NCBI GenBank assembly: GCA_940337035.1
Contig: CALNHX010002687.1
Span: 106,928-170,927, forward strand
DNA: 64,000 nt
Reading direction: 5' to 3'
Source of the DNA: Agriotes lineatus
Lineage: Eukaryota; Arthropoda; Insecta; Coleoptera; Elateridae
Shown here piece by piece: positions 1-10,319 of this stretch (its first letter is position 1; every line of letters starts with the position of its first letter). The notes beneath the pieces are model-generated. The model was not told the DNA's origin and did no database searches. It saw only the letters and a list, made by a program, of their open reading frames with translations. The translations under genes and the position numbers were made by a program.

Positions 1-892
1 TCTTGTCCTCCATACACAATGGTTAAAAAGTGGGCAGCCGAATTGAAACAGGGGAAGAAACGGCATTGAAGATGATTCTCGCAGTGGAGGACCTGCTTCT
101 GCTACCACTGAAGAAAACATCGATTTGATTCACGATACGGGCATGGCAGATCTGCGAATCAAGGTTCGACAAATAGCAGAGGCTGTGGGCATATCCTATG
201 AACGGGTTCAAAACATTTTAAGTAATGAGTTAGGAAAGTCGAAAGTTGTTGCGAGGTGGGCTTTTTGGCTTCTGATAATTGATTAGAAACGTGTTCGTTT
301 TCAAACGTCGCTGCTCTGTTATGAGGCTGATCCTAATAATTTTATTTAAAGATTTGTTATCTACCACCAATGACACATAGATTCACTATTATCAGCCTAA
401 CTCAAAGCAGCAGTCGAAACAGTGGAAGCATAAGGGCTCACCACCTCCCAAAAAAGCAATGGTGGTGCCGTCCTTTAGTAAAGTGATGGCTTTGGTTTTA
501 GGGACGGGATGGGAATATTGCTGGTGGATTCCTTTCTTAAGGATCAAACCATAACAGGACAATACTACTCTAACTTTTTACATCAACTTCGTGAAGAAAT
601 TCAAAGAAAGCAAACTGAAATGCTAACGAAATGTATCCTACACCATCAAAATGAAGCTTTGGCGTAAACATCAACAGTTGCGATGGGTGAAATTCATCGG
701 TATGGTTTTGAATTGGTACTTCAATGTTCCCTCAGACTTCCATCTATTTCTGAAGCTCAAAAACACCTAGGAGGGCAAAGATTTTTGTCCACGGAAGAAG
801 CTGTAGCAGCCATAACGGGGTATTTTAAAAACCAGGACGAAGCTTTATCAGACTGGGATCACAGCATAAAAAGGGATTATATTGAAAAATAA
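1..892 (+). pseudogene. mariner transposase, decayed
   Basis: Mariner-family transposases cut and paste elements through a DD34D RNase H-like domain. In two frames the sequence reads as an internal to C-terminal mariner transposase: an HTH linker (SRSGGPAS, RQIAEAVGISYERVQNIL at about 80-230), then WKHKGSPPPKK and GQYYSNFLHQL motifs (about 420-600), and a C-terminus KHLGGQRFLSTEEAVAAI ending at the stop near 890. Several frameshifts and stops separate these blocks. The third catalytic position, normally in an H-x-DNAP context, reads HHQNEALA, so the acidic residue is lost. The 5' part lies left of the window. No terminal repeat could be assigned on the right. The family call is firm and the copy is dead. 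Confidence 0.85.
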
Positions 893-1942
893 ATAAATAA
901 ATAAACTCCTGTGTTAGGCTGTGAAGTTTTCAATCTCTCTTGAATTTTTCAAGTTTTTCCGAGTTAGATTTTATAACGTTTTTCATTGAAAGGTTGTTGT
1001 GTCACACTAAAAAATTAAAAATAGTAATATGGCAATGCTTCAAATTAAAATATTTCTCAACGTTGCAATGAAATTAAAGATACTTAAGTAATGCTTATCG
1101 TGAATATATTTTGTACATGATACATAATATGTGGATATACATATAATAAAGCACAAAGCTGCTATTTAAATATCAAATTTATTTGAAATATGTTTTTGTT
1201 TATAAAAATAACAGGGATTTACTACATATACTTACAAACTATTCTAATTAAAACAAGTTTTGTATTTTTATAATTGGATAATATCAACTGAAGCATATTG
1301 ATACAATTAAAAAAGGGGTCAAATATAATGTACACCAAATTAAATCATACATCCCTAGCGCTGTTCACCAAAAAATTTAATAAACATCAAAAAATCTTAA
1401 TGGAACCCGAATTATTATACTCCGGGAAATGGGAACAGCACCACTAAAATAGCTATGTTGCGTATTGTTTTACCATTGCTTACATTTTAAATTCCATATG
1501 TCTATCGATTTTACTAAATGTTCACCAAATTTAGAACGCTCAAGTTATGCGTCCGTGCCGTACATAATACATATTTGCGCTATTAATTTATATTTAGTCT
1601 CTCGAAAAAACTACTTGTGCGTCCAATAATTATTCTGTTACTCCAAAAATGAAATAAACTCGGGCATTTCTCCTTGTCGCTTCCAGACAAACTTCTTGCA
1701 GGCTTCAGCTTTCAGCCACACACTGTGCTTTGTAGCTTTTACAGTGAGTGTAACAAGTGTATTGCCGTATGAAATTACTTAATAAGTTTCATTTTCATTT
1801 TTGTTTTGTGAATTTTGTGTTAGATTTATATATATATATTGATTTATTTCCAAGAATTCTTCAGACTTATTTCTATGTCCCCATTTATAAACGACACCGA
1901 ATAAAAATGATAGATTTTTCTTATAAGTGATATCTAAATATG
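893..1942. other. AT-rich intergenic, nothing recognised
   Basis: No open frame resembles a known protein. Short poly-A/T tracts and simple AT-rich sequence only. Confidence 0.5.
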
Positions 1943-1988
1943 AGATTTATAATTCTTGTTAGTTTAGGCTAACAAGAATTATAAATCT
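1943..1988. repeat. perfect 20-bp palindrome
   Basis: Two perfectly complementary 20-base arms (1943-1962 and 1969-1988) surround a 6-base spacer. It sits at the left edge of the 117-bp tandem array. No flanking duplication seen. Confidence 0.85.
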
Positions 1989-2330
1989 GGGAATACTTTT
2001 AAAATTTAATGTGGTATAAAATATAGTAAACATTGTGTATTTTTTTAAACAAATAGTTTTTTTAACTGCTAAATAATATAAGACACTGACGAAAATTAAA
2101 TATCTGGGTACCATGTTAGAATTAAATGTGGAATAAAATTTGATGAACATTTAGCATTTTTAGCCAACAAAAGTTATTTTTAGGAACAAATAATATAAGA
2201 GACAAGCATGATACCAATATTTGGTTGTCGCTCTAAGATTATGTATTTTCTTAATTTTGGTGAGCATTTAGTATTTTTGGGAAACGAAAGTATTTTTTGC
2301 ACGAAAAGATTGGGTAAATTTGGTAGACTG
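1975..2330. repeat. degenerate tandem repeat, about 117 bp x 3
   Basis: Three diverged units are spaced about 117 bp apart. Shared blocks include ATCTGGG followed by TTAATGTGGWATAAAAT, a GAACATTTAG-like block and AAATAATATAAGA. The units differ by many substitutions, so the array is old. Confidence 0.6.
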
Positions 2331-2423
2331 TTAAATAATACCCATTAAAAAACAATACCATTATAAAAAATACTATTTAACAAAAATAAGAGGAAGAGCA
2401 AAAAATAGTAGTTTATTTATCTA

Positions 2424-2507
2424 GAACGAAAAGTGACATTTTAAAGGCCGAGGCATCAGCCAAGGACGGAATTACTTGCGAGGACCTTTAAAAACACTTT
2501 TCGTTCG
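2424..2507. repeat. foldback repeat with GC-rich loop
   Basis: Imperfect inverted arms (2424-2450, 2482-2507; CGAAAAGTG against CACTTTTCG) enclose a CpG-containing loop with GGCCGAGGC. The design matches the foldbacks at 43-50 kb. Confidence 0.6.
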
Positions 2508-2519
2508 TGGTGAATACAA

Positions 2520-4504
2520 CAGTTTATTTCATACTGCAAGTTTAATGAATTTTAAATAAAAATTTGTAAATCGTTTCAAATTTAATGTTAACAACTGACG
2601 TATAATTTTAAAGTACTTGAACTTTAATATTTTACTTTAATGTACTAAGACTTGAATGTTCCATTTTTTGTACTGGAAGTAATCCAAAAAATGCCATTTT
2701 TGACATCAGTATGAAATAAAGGAAATTAAGAGTTTTTCGAGTCTTTTTGGAATATTTACAATTTTTTGGCATACTTTGTATGCAATGTGCTATCAACATT
2801 TGGGAAAAACTCTAAATTTTCAAATGATAATATTTTATTAATGGACTTAGTTTTATTTAAACAAAATTATGAAAAGAAATGCTTTTTATAGTGACACAAT
2901 CCTGAAAGGTTACCAAAAATGCCATGACTGTTTTTGGAAATATTCATAAAATTGCACCTATATATGCAAATGGTTCAGTTCATTTGTTGAGCAGTATATA
3001 TTTGCAAACCCACATGGTGGCAGCTTCTATTTAAAAAAAATATATAAATCGGCTTGGTGGAAGTTTCAAAATAGGTGCCGAAAGAAAACTTTTCACATGC
3101 TAAATATATAGATATGTATACTATCAAAAAAATATAGCAACTGGCGCGGAACCTTAAGAATTTTAGCGCAGGTAGGTTTGTATATACCTACACCTACCTG
3201 TACACAATTCGGTTGGTCTTGTGAGTTAGGATCAAACGGCATTGATTCATTTAACCTGCGTATCAACACATGGTTACTATTTAAAATGGAAAACTCCACC
3301 TTCAATGCTGCACGAATATAACTTTTTCTGAAGTTCTGTGCCGGTTGCTATAGAAAACATGTATGTACCAGCGCCTTCATAGTAAACTAAGCGGTGAAAA
3401 TATCAAGATACCCTAATTTTCGAAAATTTTGGTTGTGCCTTGTTTTCTTCTAATTATTGTTTCAGTATCGCAGATTTTTTTTTCTGAGCAAGACCCATAT
3501 GCTCATCCCATTCCTCAATCTGGTTCGATTTATTGCTTTATGAGCTTTTTTAAAGGTGCCATCTTAACTTGTCGTTAAAATTGTCAGTGTCATATGACAG
3601 GAGCTTGTTTGAATTTGTCACCATAAAGAAAGATATGAATGTGTATGAAGAAGTTAGAAGATTAGAAAATGTGTAAGTTCTAGTAGATCTTTATGTTGAA
3701 AGTTCGTAACATAGTTGATTTTTTTACTGTTTACTGTTCTCACTCGAACTATTTTTTCTGTCAAGAATGAGAAAGTATAAAAGAGTTCTAGATCGACCTC
3801 AAAAATTTAGTTTTCTTAGGAAAAAGTTAGTTTTGTTATTTTTAACCAAACTCCATAGTTGAGCTTTTCTTCAGTTTTGTAACAACTTTGTTAAATAAAA
3901 TTTTTCATAAAAGTTAAAAATAAGAGTCAGTACTTTGCTTAAGTTCAATATTACATTAAAATTTTTTTTTAATGTTTTGTATACTTTATCATAAGTTTAA
4001 TCACTGTGACTTTCTAAGACAAGTAAATTTTTTTATCAAGAACGACTTTTTCCTGAAGAATAAAAAATTCGATAGTTTACAAGAGTGTAGTACCTACCCC
4101 ATCGGGAGACGCACTATATCTTGGTGTGCTATTTTCCTCATTTTCTAATAAATTTTCTTGTATTTTTGGACAAATAAGTGGATCAATTCCCAATTTCTGC
4201 TTTTTAGTAACTGGTTGTAGAACTAGATAAGCAACAATACATATGAATTGAATATATAAAATGGAATTATATTCTTGTTTTTGTTAAATTGGAATAATAA
4301 AATCCATTAAGTAGTACTGACTATTTTTTATATAAGTACATTCTAACAATGTTGTATAATAATTTACCCAGACAATAAGTAGTCGCAGTAATTGCAGAAA
4401 GTGTTTCTCACTTTCGTTTTTTAACTGTTGGTTGTGCATGTCAATTTGACTTTATACATAGCTTCAAATATGATACACATAAGTGGTTAATTTTTCTTTT
4501 CAAA
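2520..4504. other. AT-rich stretch, mostly unassigned
   Basis: No supported gene. The only internal homology I can see is 3366-3630, listed separately. Confidence 0.5.
3366..3630 (+). repeat. dispersed repeat, copy A
   Basis: Colinear and similar to 36686-36965, sharing CTCAAGATACC/ATCAAGATACC, TTGTGCCTTGTTTTCTTCTA, TCCCATTCCTCAATCTGGTT-like and GGTGCCATCTTA-like blocks. The copies are clearly diverged. No coding function recognised. Confidence 0.6.
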
Positions 4505-5572
4505 ATGTTGACAACAGAACAGAAAACTCAAATTGTTAAATGGTTTTATCGAGGTCATTCCACGAATGAAATCGCGAATAATTTGTTTGTTATGGCATAC
4601 GATGTGACAGTAAACACCAGTTCGGTCTTCAATGTTAAACATTTGTTTGAGGAAACTGGTTCTGAAAATCCATCATGTAAGTGCTCAAAGGAATGGAAGC
4701 CTCAAAATGAAGAAGCTGAAATGCGGGAAATTATGGTTCGCAATATGATAACAGAAAATGACACTTTGTCAACAAGCACCCTTGCAGAAAATCCAGAAAT
4801 TAATGCCGGAAAATCAGAAGTGCATAGACTACTTAAAAGGAATGGTTTCAAGTCTTTCAAAGTTAAAACGACACAAGAGGTTTTCACAGCTGACCATGGT
4901 CGTCAAATGGAATTTTGTGAAGATGTGATGGATAGAGTAAACAATAATTATGAATTTCTTAGAAATATTCTGTTTAGTGACGAATCGACTTTCCTGTTAC
5001 ATGGTCGTCATAATTCTTCGGTAGTGAGATACTGGTCCCAAGAAAACAGTCACCAAACAATAACTTTAAGAACTCAATACCCCCAAAAACTTAACTTTTG
5101 GGCTGGTATACTGGGGGACACTATTATAGGATCATTTTTTATTGACGGGAACCTCAATGGCCAAAAGTATTTGCAACTGCTTGACAAGCAAGTGATGCCA
5201 GCAGTTCAAGGCTTACAAAACATTGATATGGCCCACATCTGGTATCAGCACGAGTGATGTCCTGCTCACAATGCGGCTAAGGAATATTTAAATCAATATT
5301 TCCTTATCGTATTATTAGCACCACATGAGACATAAAATGGCCACCAAGATCTCCTGATTTGTCCCCAAATATATTTTTTTTTTTTTGGGCCACAAACAAT
5401 TTATACCCATCAGCATCAAAGAGATAACAACGTGGATGAGCCCTGAATAAAACTTCTTGAAGCCTCTCAAAATATCACTCTTGCGATGTTAAGAGAAATT
5501 AGACCAGAATTTTATGATCGCCTGGGATATTGTCTGGCTCAACAAGATGTTTTTGAACATTTAATAAAATGA
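4505..5572 (+). pseudogene. IS630/Tc1/mariner-superfamily transposase, C-terminus broken
   Basis: A 250-codon open frame begins with an N-terminal helix-turn-helix (LTTEQKTQIVKWFYRGHS) and a second HTH region (KSEVHRLLKRNGFKSFK near residues 100-115). The first catalytic aspartate lies in ILFSDESTF (about residue 160). The frame meets a stop right after HIWYQHE at 5257, where the family has a Q-D-G-x-P-x-H block. Homology continues in shifted frames: CPAHNAAKEYLNQYF, then IKWPPRSPDLSPN carrying the third acidic position, and a C-terminus ending QDVFEHLIK at the stop 5570-5572. A poly-T run near 5369-5384 lies inside the broken part. This resembles the insect transposases with a DUF4817-type N-terminus. 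Terminal repeats were not identified. It is inactive as it stands. Confidence 0.8.
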
Positions 5573-5780
5573 ACTTAGCTATTTGTTATTCATTAGGTTA
5601 ATATATATATATAATATTGTGTTTGTTAGAATTTAAGTATAATTTGTATCGTGTAACTATTTTTGACTTTGATTCCGTATTTTATTACAAAATCAGTAAA
5701 AACTAGAAATTACTAATTATTTTCCGTTGCTTAGTGAATTAAAATATTTGGTTCGGCTAAGCAAAAAATGAGAGTAGTAA

Positions 5781-6191
5781 CTAAGCGCCAAGTAATGCAT
5801 TGAAATGCTCGTATTCAAAATTTCTGGGGACAACACGTATATCCCCCGCAGACCTCGGTGGAATATAAACTGCACCCACTATAAGATAAGTTGACTGACA
5901 GGAAATTTTTACAAACAAGTGTTTAACATTAGTGTTAGTAACATAAATACGGCTACTGCAGAGATGGTTCCGAACAGCTATCAAAACACCACTACCTCTA
6001 CTAAAAACACTAGTTTCACTATTCCGATCCTTCCTGAACACAGTGTAGTTCGAGAGTCCCATTTCATTATCAGAAATGTCACTCTGCAACCATGCCTCAG
6101 TAAAAATTATTAAATCATAATCACTATTGGTAGTTACTGCAATTTGTAACTGTAATTTGGTCCGAAGGCCACGAGTATTTTGATAGTACAC
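5781..6191 (-). pseudogene. non-LTR retrotransposon ORF2, endonuclease N-terminus
   Basis: This is the apurinic/apyrimidinic-type endonuclease that nicks target DNA for LINE retrotransposition. The 136-residue frame contains YYQNTRGLRTK, FTEAWLQSDI with the catalytic glutamate, GSGVLIAVRN and VGAVYIPPRS, all in family order. The frame opens at a GTG rather than an ATG; it begins directly after the ORF1 stop (6194-6196), as in CR1/Jockey-type elements. It breaks off after about 135 residues near 5781, so the second half of the nuclease and all reverse transcriptase are missing. It belongs with 6194-6452 and 7557-7796 as one LINE copy, split by the element at 6453-7309. Confidence 0.8.
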
Positions 6192-6193
6192 AG

Positions 6194-6452
6194 TTAGTAG
6201 TTTTTTGAGTTACTACGGGAAGTGGCATCCACAATTGTAGGAGCACCATTTAGGTATTTGATTGTTTTATTAGTAACCCCTTCCTTATTAAACCGCTCAA
6301 TTTTAGCCTTATTTTTTTTAAAGTAATCTGTTTGCGCTAGAGTCTGATCAGATTTAATTTGCACATTAGGCATTGCAATTTTATTCTTGTTTCTTAAAAT
6401 ATTTTTTGCTTCTTCACAAGAATTCAGAATAACTTCTAAACGATGTAGGTAT
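6194..6452 (-). pseudogene. LINE ORF1, C-terminal part
   Basis: Reading leftward from 6445, the frame gives a typical LINE ORF1 tail: EVILNSCEEAKNILRNKNK, QTDYFKKNKAKIERFNKEG and IKYLNGAPTIVDATSRSN, ending at the stop 6194-6196 just before ORF2. It is cut at 6452 by the TIR element, whose other side carries the ORF1 N-terminus at 7557-7796. It is too short for the ORF length threshold, hence easy to miss. Confidence 0.7.
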
Positions 6453-7309
6453 AGTCTGTTTTTTTGCTTTATGATTCAGAGCAGGCTTTGCTTTTGCATT
6501 TTTGTAACAGTGTAGGTAGTTGGTTACAAACAAAAAACACTAGTAATGTCAAATACTTATTACAACTGTCAATGAGTTATTTTATAAGCACTATTATACA
6601 TAATGAAAGCTAAAATTACTGAACCATTGACATTAAATAAGGTATTGCTTTATTTTAAGAACGTTTATTTAAACATGGTTGTTATCTAACTATACAGAAA
6701 CGTCATAGAATTTCTAGACATCGATTTATCTTATATGTTCTAATGTAAAAATATATTATTTAACAACTTGCTTGCAGATCTGTGTTGTAGAAGTTATTAT
6801 TTATGCTAAACATATAACAGGGATTAACTATTTTTCAACATTGCCTAAAAATGTCACCTCCCAGTTTAATTTAGTTCCTCTCTTGCACATCGCACTAAAT
6901 TATTCAAAGTAAAAAAATCCAAAATTTTCTTCTTGATATCCTCCCTGAAACTATACTTCTCCCAAATTAGAAATTCCTTTTTCTTTTTCGTATTGTCATA
7001 CGGTTTTTGCTGGAGTTGTGACTTTGCTTCATTTAGAACATTAAACACAGTTGAATTCAAAATCTAGCATTATAAGAAATTGTTAGAAATGTTATATCTG
7101 TTTAATTCTTAATACTTACATCAAAGATTTGCCCAAGTCTTCCACTGATGGCCGTTTTACTTAAGTTGCCATTGATATCAAGTGTCAACTTGACAATCCC
7201 GGGAATATTGATGTTGACGTTAGGTATATTTTGTAACTAAACTGTTGTACACTGCTAAAATAATATAAATGCAAGGCCTGCTCTGAATCATAAAGCAAAA
7301 AAACAGACT
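6453..7309 (-). mobile_element. TIR DNA element, copy 1 (857 bp)
   Basis: Perfect inverted ends of about 36 bp (AGTCTGTTTTTTTGCTTTAT... at 6453 and its complement at 7309), flanked by TA/TATA. The element lies inside a LINE ORF1. A larger copy lies at 35283-36539. Inside, the minus strand keeps a 64-residue remnant (6866-7060; FREDIKKKILDFFTLNN) and an upstream exon ending at a GTAAGT donor near 7115. This copy lacks the central segment present in copy 2 and is therefore an internally deleted derivative. Confidence 0.85.
6866..7060 (-). pseudogene. transposase exon remnant in TIR copy 1
   Basis: The frame (FNVLNEAKSQLQQKPYDN, then WEKYSFREDIKKK) aligns residue for residue with exon 2 of copy 2 (see 35600-36396). 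The upstream exon, read from about 7190 to 7115, ends at a GTAAGT donor, as in copy 2. The protein stops early and has no catalytic domain. The family is inferred from copy 2, where an FLDET motif suggests an IS630/Tc1-like DDE enzyme. Confidence 0.5.
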
Positions 7310-7556
7310 ATATTATACTATATCAAATTTTTCTAACCTAAAAAGTTTCAAGTTATTAAGTATTCACTTCGATATCTCAACAGTTCTTTGACTAAGTTTT
7401 TGTCTACGTGGGCTTTTTCTGAATAGGAGTTACCATGAGGTTGTTGAACGTTGAAAAGTATAACATTTTTAGCTCGCTGTTGACGTTAAAACATTTCTGA
7501 GATCAAAGCCTCGTTGTGACCCATATCCAGCTTATTTGCACATTCATGACATATTG

Positions 7557-7796
7557 TCACCATTGATCAAATTTACTCTCAAGTAGCTGCTGCAGTTCCT
7601 TAATTAACTCTGGTACACGAAAAACAGCAACCTTACATGGTTCACAAAAGATTAGCAGTTTTCTCTTACGTAACTTTAAGCATCTTATTTCGGTTTCGGA
7701 TATTTCTCCACACTTTTTGCACAGCTCTCTTTTACAGCCATCACATGGAAATAGTTGATCATCTTCTTTATCGCATTTAAAGCATAATTTAGTCAT
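7557..7796 (-). pseudogene. LINE ORF1 N-terminus with PHD-like zinc finger
   Basis: ORF1 proteins of many CR1-like LINEs start with a PHD-type finger that helps bind RNA/DNA. This 79-residue frame begins with an ATG at 7796 and shows the Cys pattern LCFKCDKEDDQLFPCDGC, CKKCGEIS and FCEPC, with SETEIRCLKLRKRKLL between. It ends in a stop after KFDQW. Downstream sequence to 7310 is degenerate ORF1, then the TIR element intervenes. The order ORF1 finger, ORF1 tail, endonuclease on the minus strand shows one LINE insertion spanning about 5780-7800. Confidence 0.7.
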
Positions 7797-7799
7797 AAT

Positions 7800-8140
7800 G
7801 AAATTAGTAAACAGCCGACTTTAAGGTTATGTGTTTACACCTAAAATGTGAGTTTGACATTTCTTGTTCATAACAAGGTGCAATAACCAACATACGTTTT
7901 TGAAAAACAAAAATAAGCATGCTGTGTTCTATATCTAGGGTGCTGTGCTAGTAACTGCAAGAAAGATAGGGTATATTCATATTCTGTATTACAGAAGAAG
8001 ATAGCACGAAAAAGGGATGTTACACATCTTGGCACATAAACGTATGTAATTTTAAATGCTATACTTGTATCTATGTCATTCAAAATCACTGATATAAAGG
8101 CACTGTAGCCACGGCCAACTAAATTACTATGGCCTGCACA
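7800..8140. other. short unassigned stretch, part of a dispersed repeat
   Basis: No gene. The right end (about 8104-8150, CGGCCAACTAAATT to TGCACATAGGGAAT) recurs in reverse complement at about 19058-19104. Confidence 0.5.
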
Positions 8141-8421
8141 TAGGGAATAAGGTCACTATATCAATAAGGTACCGCCATTAGTGATTTTTTTATATCTATC
8201 CTTGTCGCACAATTTTCTGCAACTGGGGATAAAAACACATAACCTAACAGATTCCTCACTTTACAAGTGCCATTACACCAAAAAGAAAATCCCCAAAAAC
8301 TAGTGTCTTCCCTATTGCACTTGGGAAATTTGTATTTGTTATCCTTATCTCACAATTTTCTCACATTCTCAAGCGAGGAATGGAATGGCGGTACCTTATT
8401 GATATAGTGACCTTAATAGGG
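8141..8421. mobile_element. MITE with about 38-bp terminal inverted repeats
   Basis: The ends are complementary: GGGAATAAGGTCACTATATC near 8142 and its complement near 8421, continuing through GGTACCGCCAT. There is no coding capacity. Its right end abuts the first copy of the 653-bp tandem duplication. Confidence 0.8.
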
Positions 8422-9723
8422 AACCATGGATATATTAGTACAGGATACGTTCACTACATGTAAACGTACGTCGAATCTTAAAATAACATATCACGAAGTT
8501 CGGTACCTTCCCCCATTTCATTCTAACCTATATCACTTTATTTCTCTCTCCCTTTAGACGTATTTCATACAATGTTTCGTACGCTTAATTTTGAAGTTTT
8601 GAAATGAAAACGTCAGAAGTGTCATACAATTTCACAGTTTATTCTTCGAAAATTGAACTTTAGCAATGGTTTTGATTGCTATTATCAAAGAGGATATATC
8701 CTCTTTGGCTATTATTATCAACCGTAAAACTCAAAGGCGTTAGCCAGTGAATATCTTGCACACCCCCACACCTCATCGAGTGAGGTTATCAAGTGTTACC
8801 TGTTGAGGTTATGTTTTCTAATTTGTGTTTATTTATACGATTACGTCTTTTCTACATTTTGTAGCATCTTGAGACCAAAAAGACTATTTCTGGCACCATG
8901 TAACACGAGTTAAATGTATTTTATCAGAATTTCTCTCAATGGCGAGTCCAAGTACCTCTCTAAAGGATAGCGCTATACGTAATTCACGCATTGAGAGTGA
9001 CAGAAATAGATGGTACGTCTTGTTACACTATATCAACGGCACGCCGTATCTTGTACTTATATATCTATGTAGGGAACCATGGATATATTAGTACAGGATA
9101 CGTTCACTACATGTAAACGTACGTCGAATCTTAAAATAACATATCACGGAGTTCGGTACCTTCCCCCATTTCATTCTAACCTATATCACTTTATTTCTCT
9201 CTCCCTTTAGACGTATTTCATACAATGTTTCGTACGCTTAATTCTGAAGTTTTGAAATGAAAACGTCAGAAGTGTCATACAATTTCACAGTTTATTCTTC
9301 GAAAATTGAGCTTTAGCAATGGTTTTGATTGCTATTACCAAAGAGGATATATCCTCTTTGGCTATTATTATCAACCGTAAAACTCAAAGGCGTTAGCGAG
9401 TGAATATCTTGCACACCCCCACACCTCATCGAGTGAGGTTATCAAGTGTTACATGTTGAGGTTATGTTTTCTAATTTGTGTTTATTTATACGATTACTTC
9501 TTTTCTACATTTTGTAGCATCTTGAGACCAAAAAGACTATCTCTGGCACCATGTAACACGAGTTAAATGTATTTTATCAGAATTTCTCTCAATGGTGAGT
9601 CCAAGTACCTCTCTAAAGGATAGCGCTATACGTAATTCACGCATTGAGAGTGACAGAAATAGATGGTACGTCTTGTTCAACTATATCAACGGCACGCCGT
9701 ATCTTGTACTTATATATCTATGT
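8418..9723. repeat. tandem duplication, 653 bp x 2
   Basis: Units 8418-9070 and 9071-9723 are nearly identical, with only scattered substitutions. The motif AGGGAAC occurs at both unit starts and again at 9724, giving two exact 653-bp steps. Each unit contains the hairpin CAAAGAGGATATATCCTCTT. No protein recognised. Confidence 0.95.
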
Positions 9724-10019
9724 AGGGAACACCAGCTGTAGCCATCTATTGTGAGAATTTACAAGCATTTTGGTGTGTTTCTTAGCTCAAATGTCAAAAT
9801 TTGACGTTTAAAAATTAAAAGGTTAGCTGCACTGCACCGGGAAATCTCAGTGTATTGTTTTGTTGAAATTTAACGCAATTTCCATGGTGGAGAATAACGT
9901 GGTGTGCTAGACGGCCGACCCAAATTCGTCGTGTTTGCGCAGTAAAGTCAGTATCTAGGAGAATCTTGAGGCCGTCAATTTAGCGAATACACGTTGTGTT
10001 TAGTTTTTTAATAGTAATA
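9724..10019. other. upstream region of the P-element gene
   Basis: No open frame. It probably contains the P-element left end and promoter, but I could not identify a terminal repeat or a specific promoter motif. Confidence 0.35.
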
Positions 10020-10319
10020 ATGCCGTCCTGTGCCGTTTCGAGTTGTAAGAATGACAATAAAAAAACTAAAGGTGCCGAAATAAAATATTTCGGATTTCCA
10101 AAGGATGCTGGTGTAGCGAAAAGGTTGATAACCCCCTGTAAGCGGAAAGCTAAAATTAACCTCAAAAATGGTAAATCGAAAATATTTGGTTTAATTTGTA
10201 TTTATTGTATGCTATTTGCTTCACATACAGCTTATATATGTTCAATCCACTTCGCGAGTAATGCTTACGAAGTACCTCTGAAGCACCAATTGTTGAATTA
10301 CACTTCAAAAACAGCAAGC
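10020..10319 (+). pseudogene. P-element transposase N-terminus: THAP domain, two exons
   Basis: The THAP zinc finger (C2CH) is the DNA-binding domain of P-element transposase. Translation from the ATG at 10020 gives MPSCAVSSCKNDNKK, then YFGFPKDAGVAKR and the basic block PCKRKAKINLKN. Splicing out 10171-10230 (GTAAAT...CATACAG, 60 bp) joins this to AYICSIHF, completing the finger, then YEVPLKHQLLNYTSK. Without the splice the frame is also open, but the finger is disrupted. The exon is cut at 10319 by a hAT element. The reading frame resumes exactly after the target duplication with LLRRDAVPSLEFPN, as expected for the family. The upstream ATG at 9996 adds a stretch outside the domain and is unlikely to be used. 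Confidence 0.85.
10171..10230 (+). other. 60-bp intron in the THAP exon pair
   Basis: GTAAAT donor and CACATACAG acceptor. Removal keeps the frame (codon split after the first base) and restores the C2CH spacing. Confidence 0.7.

Noticed and set aside
7868..8089. 73-codon minus frame
   Set aside because: No family resemblance, AT-rich, and unsupported by any neighbouring element structure.
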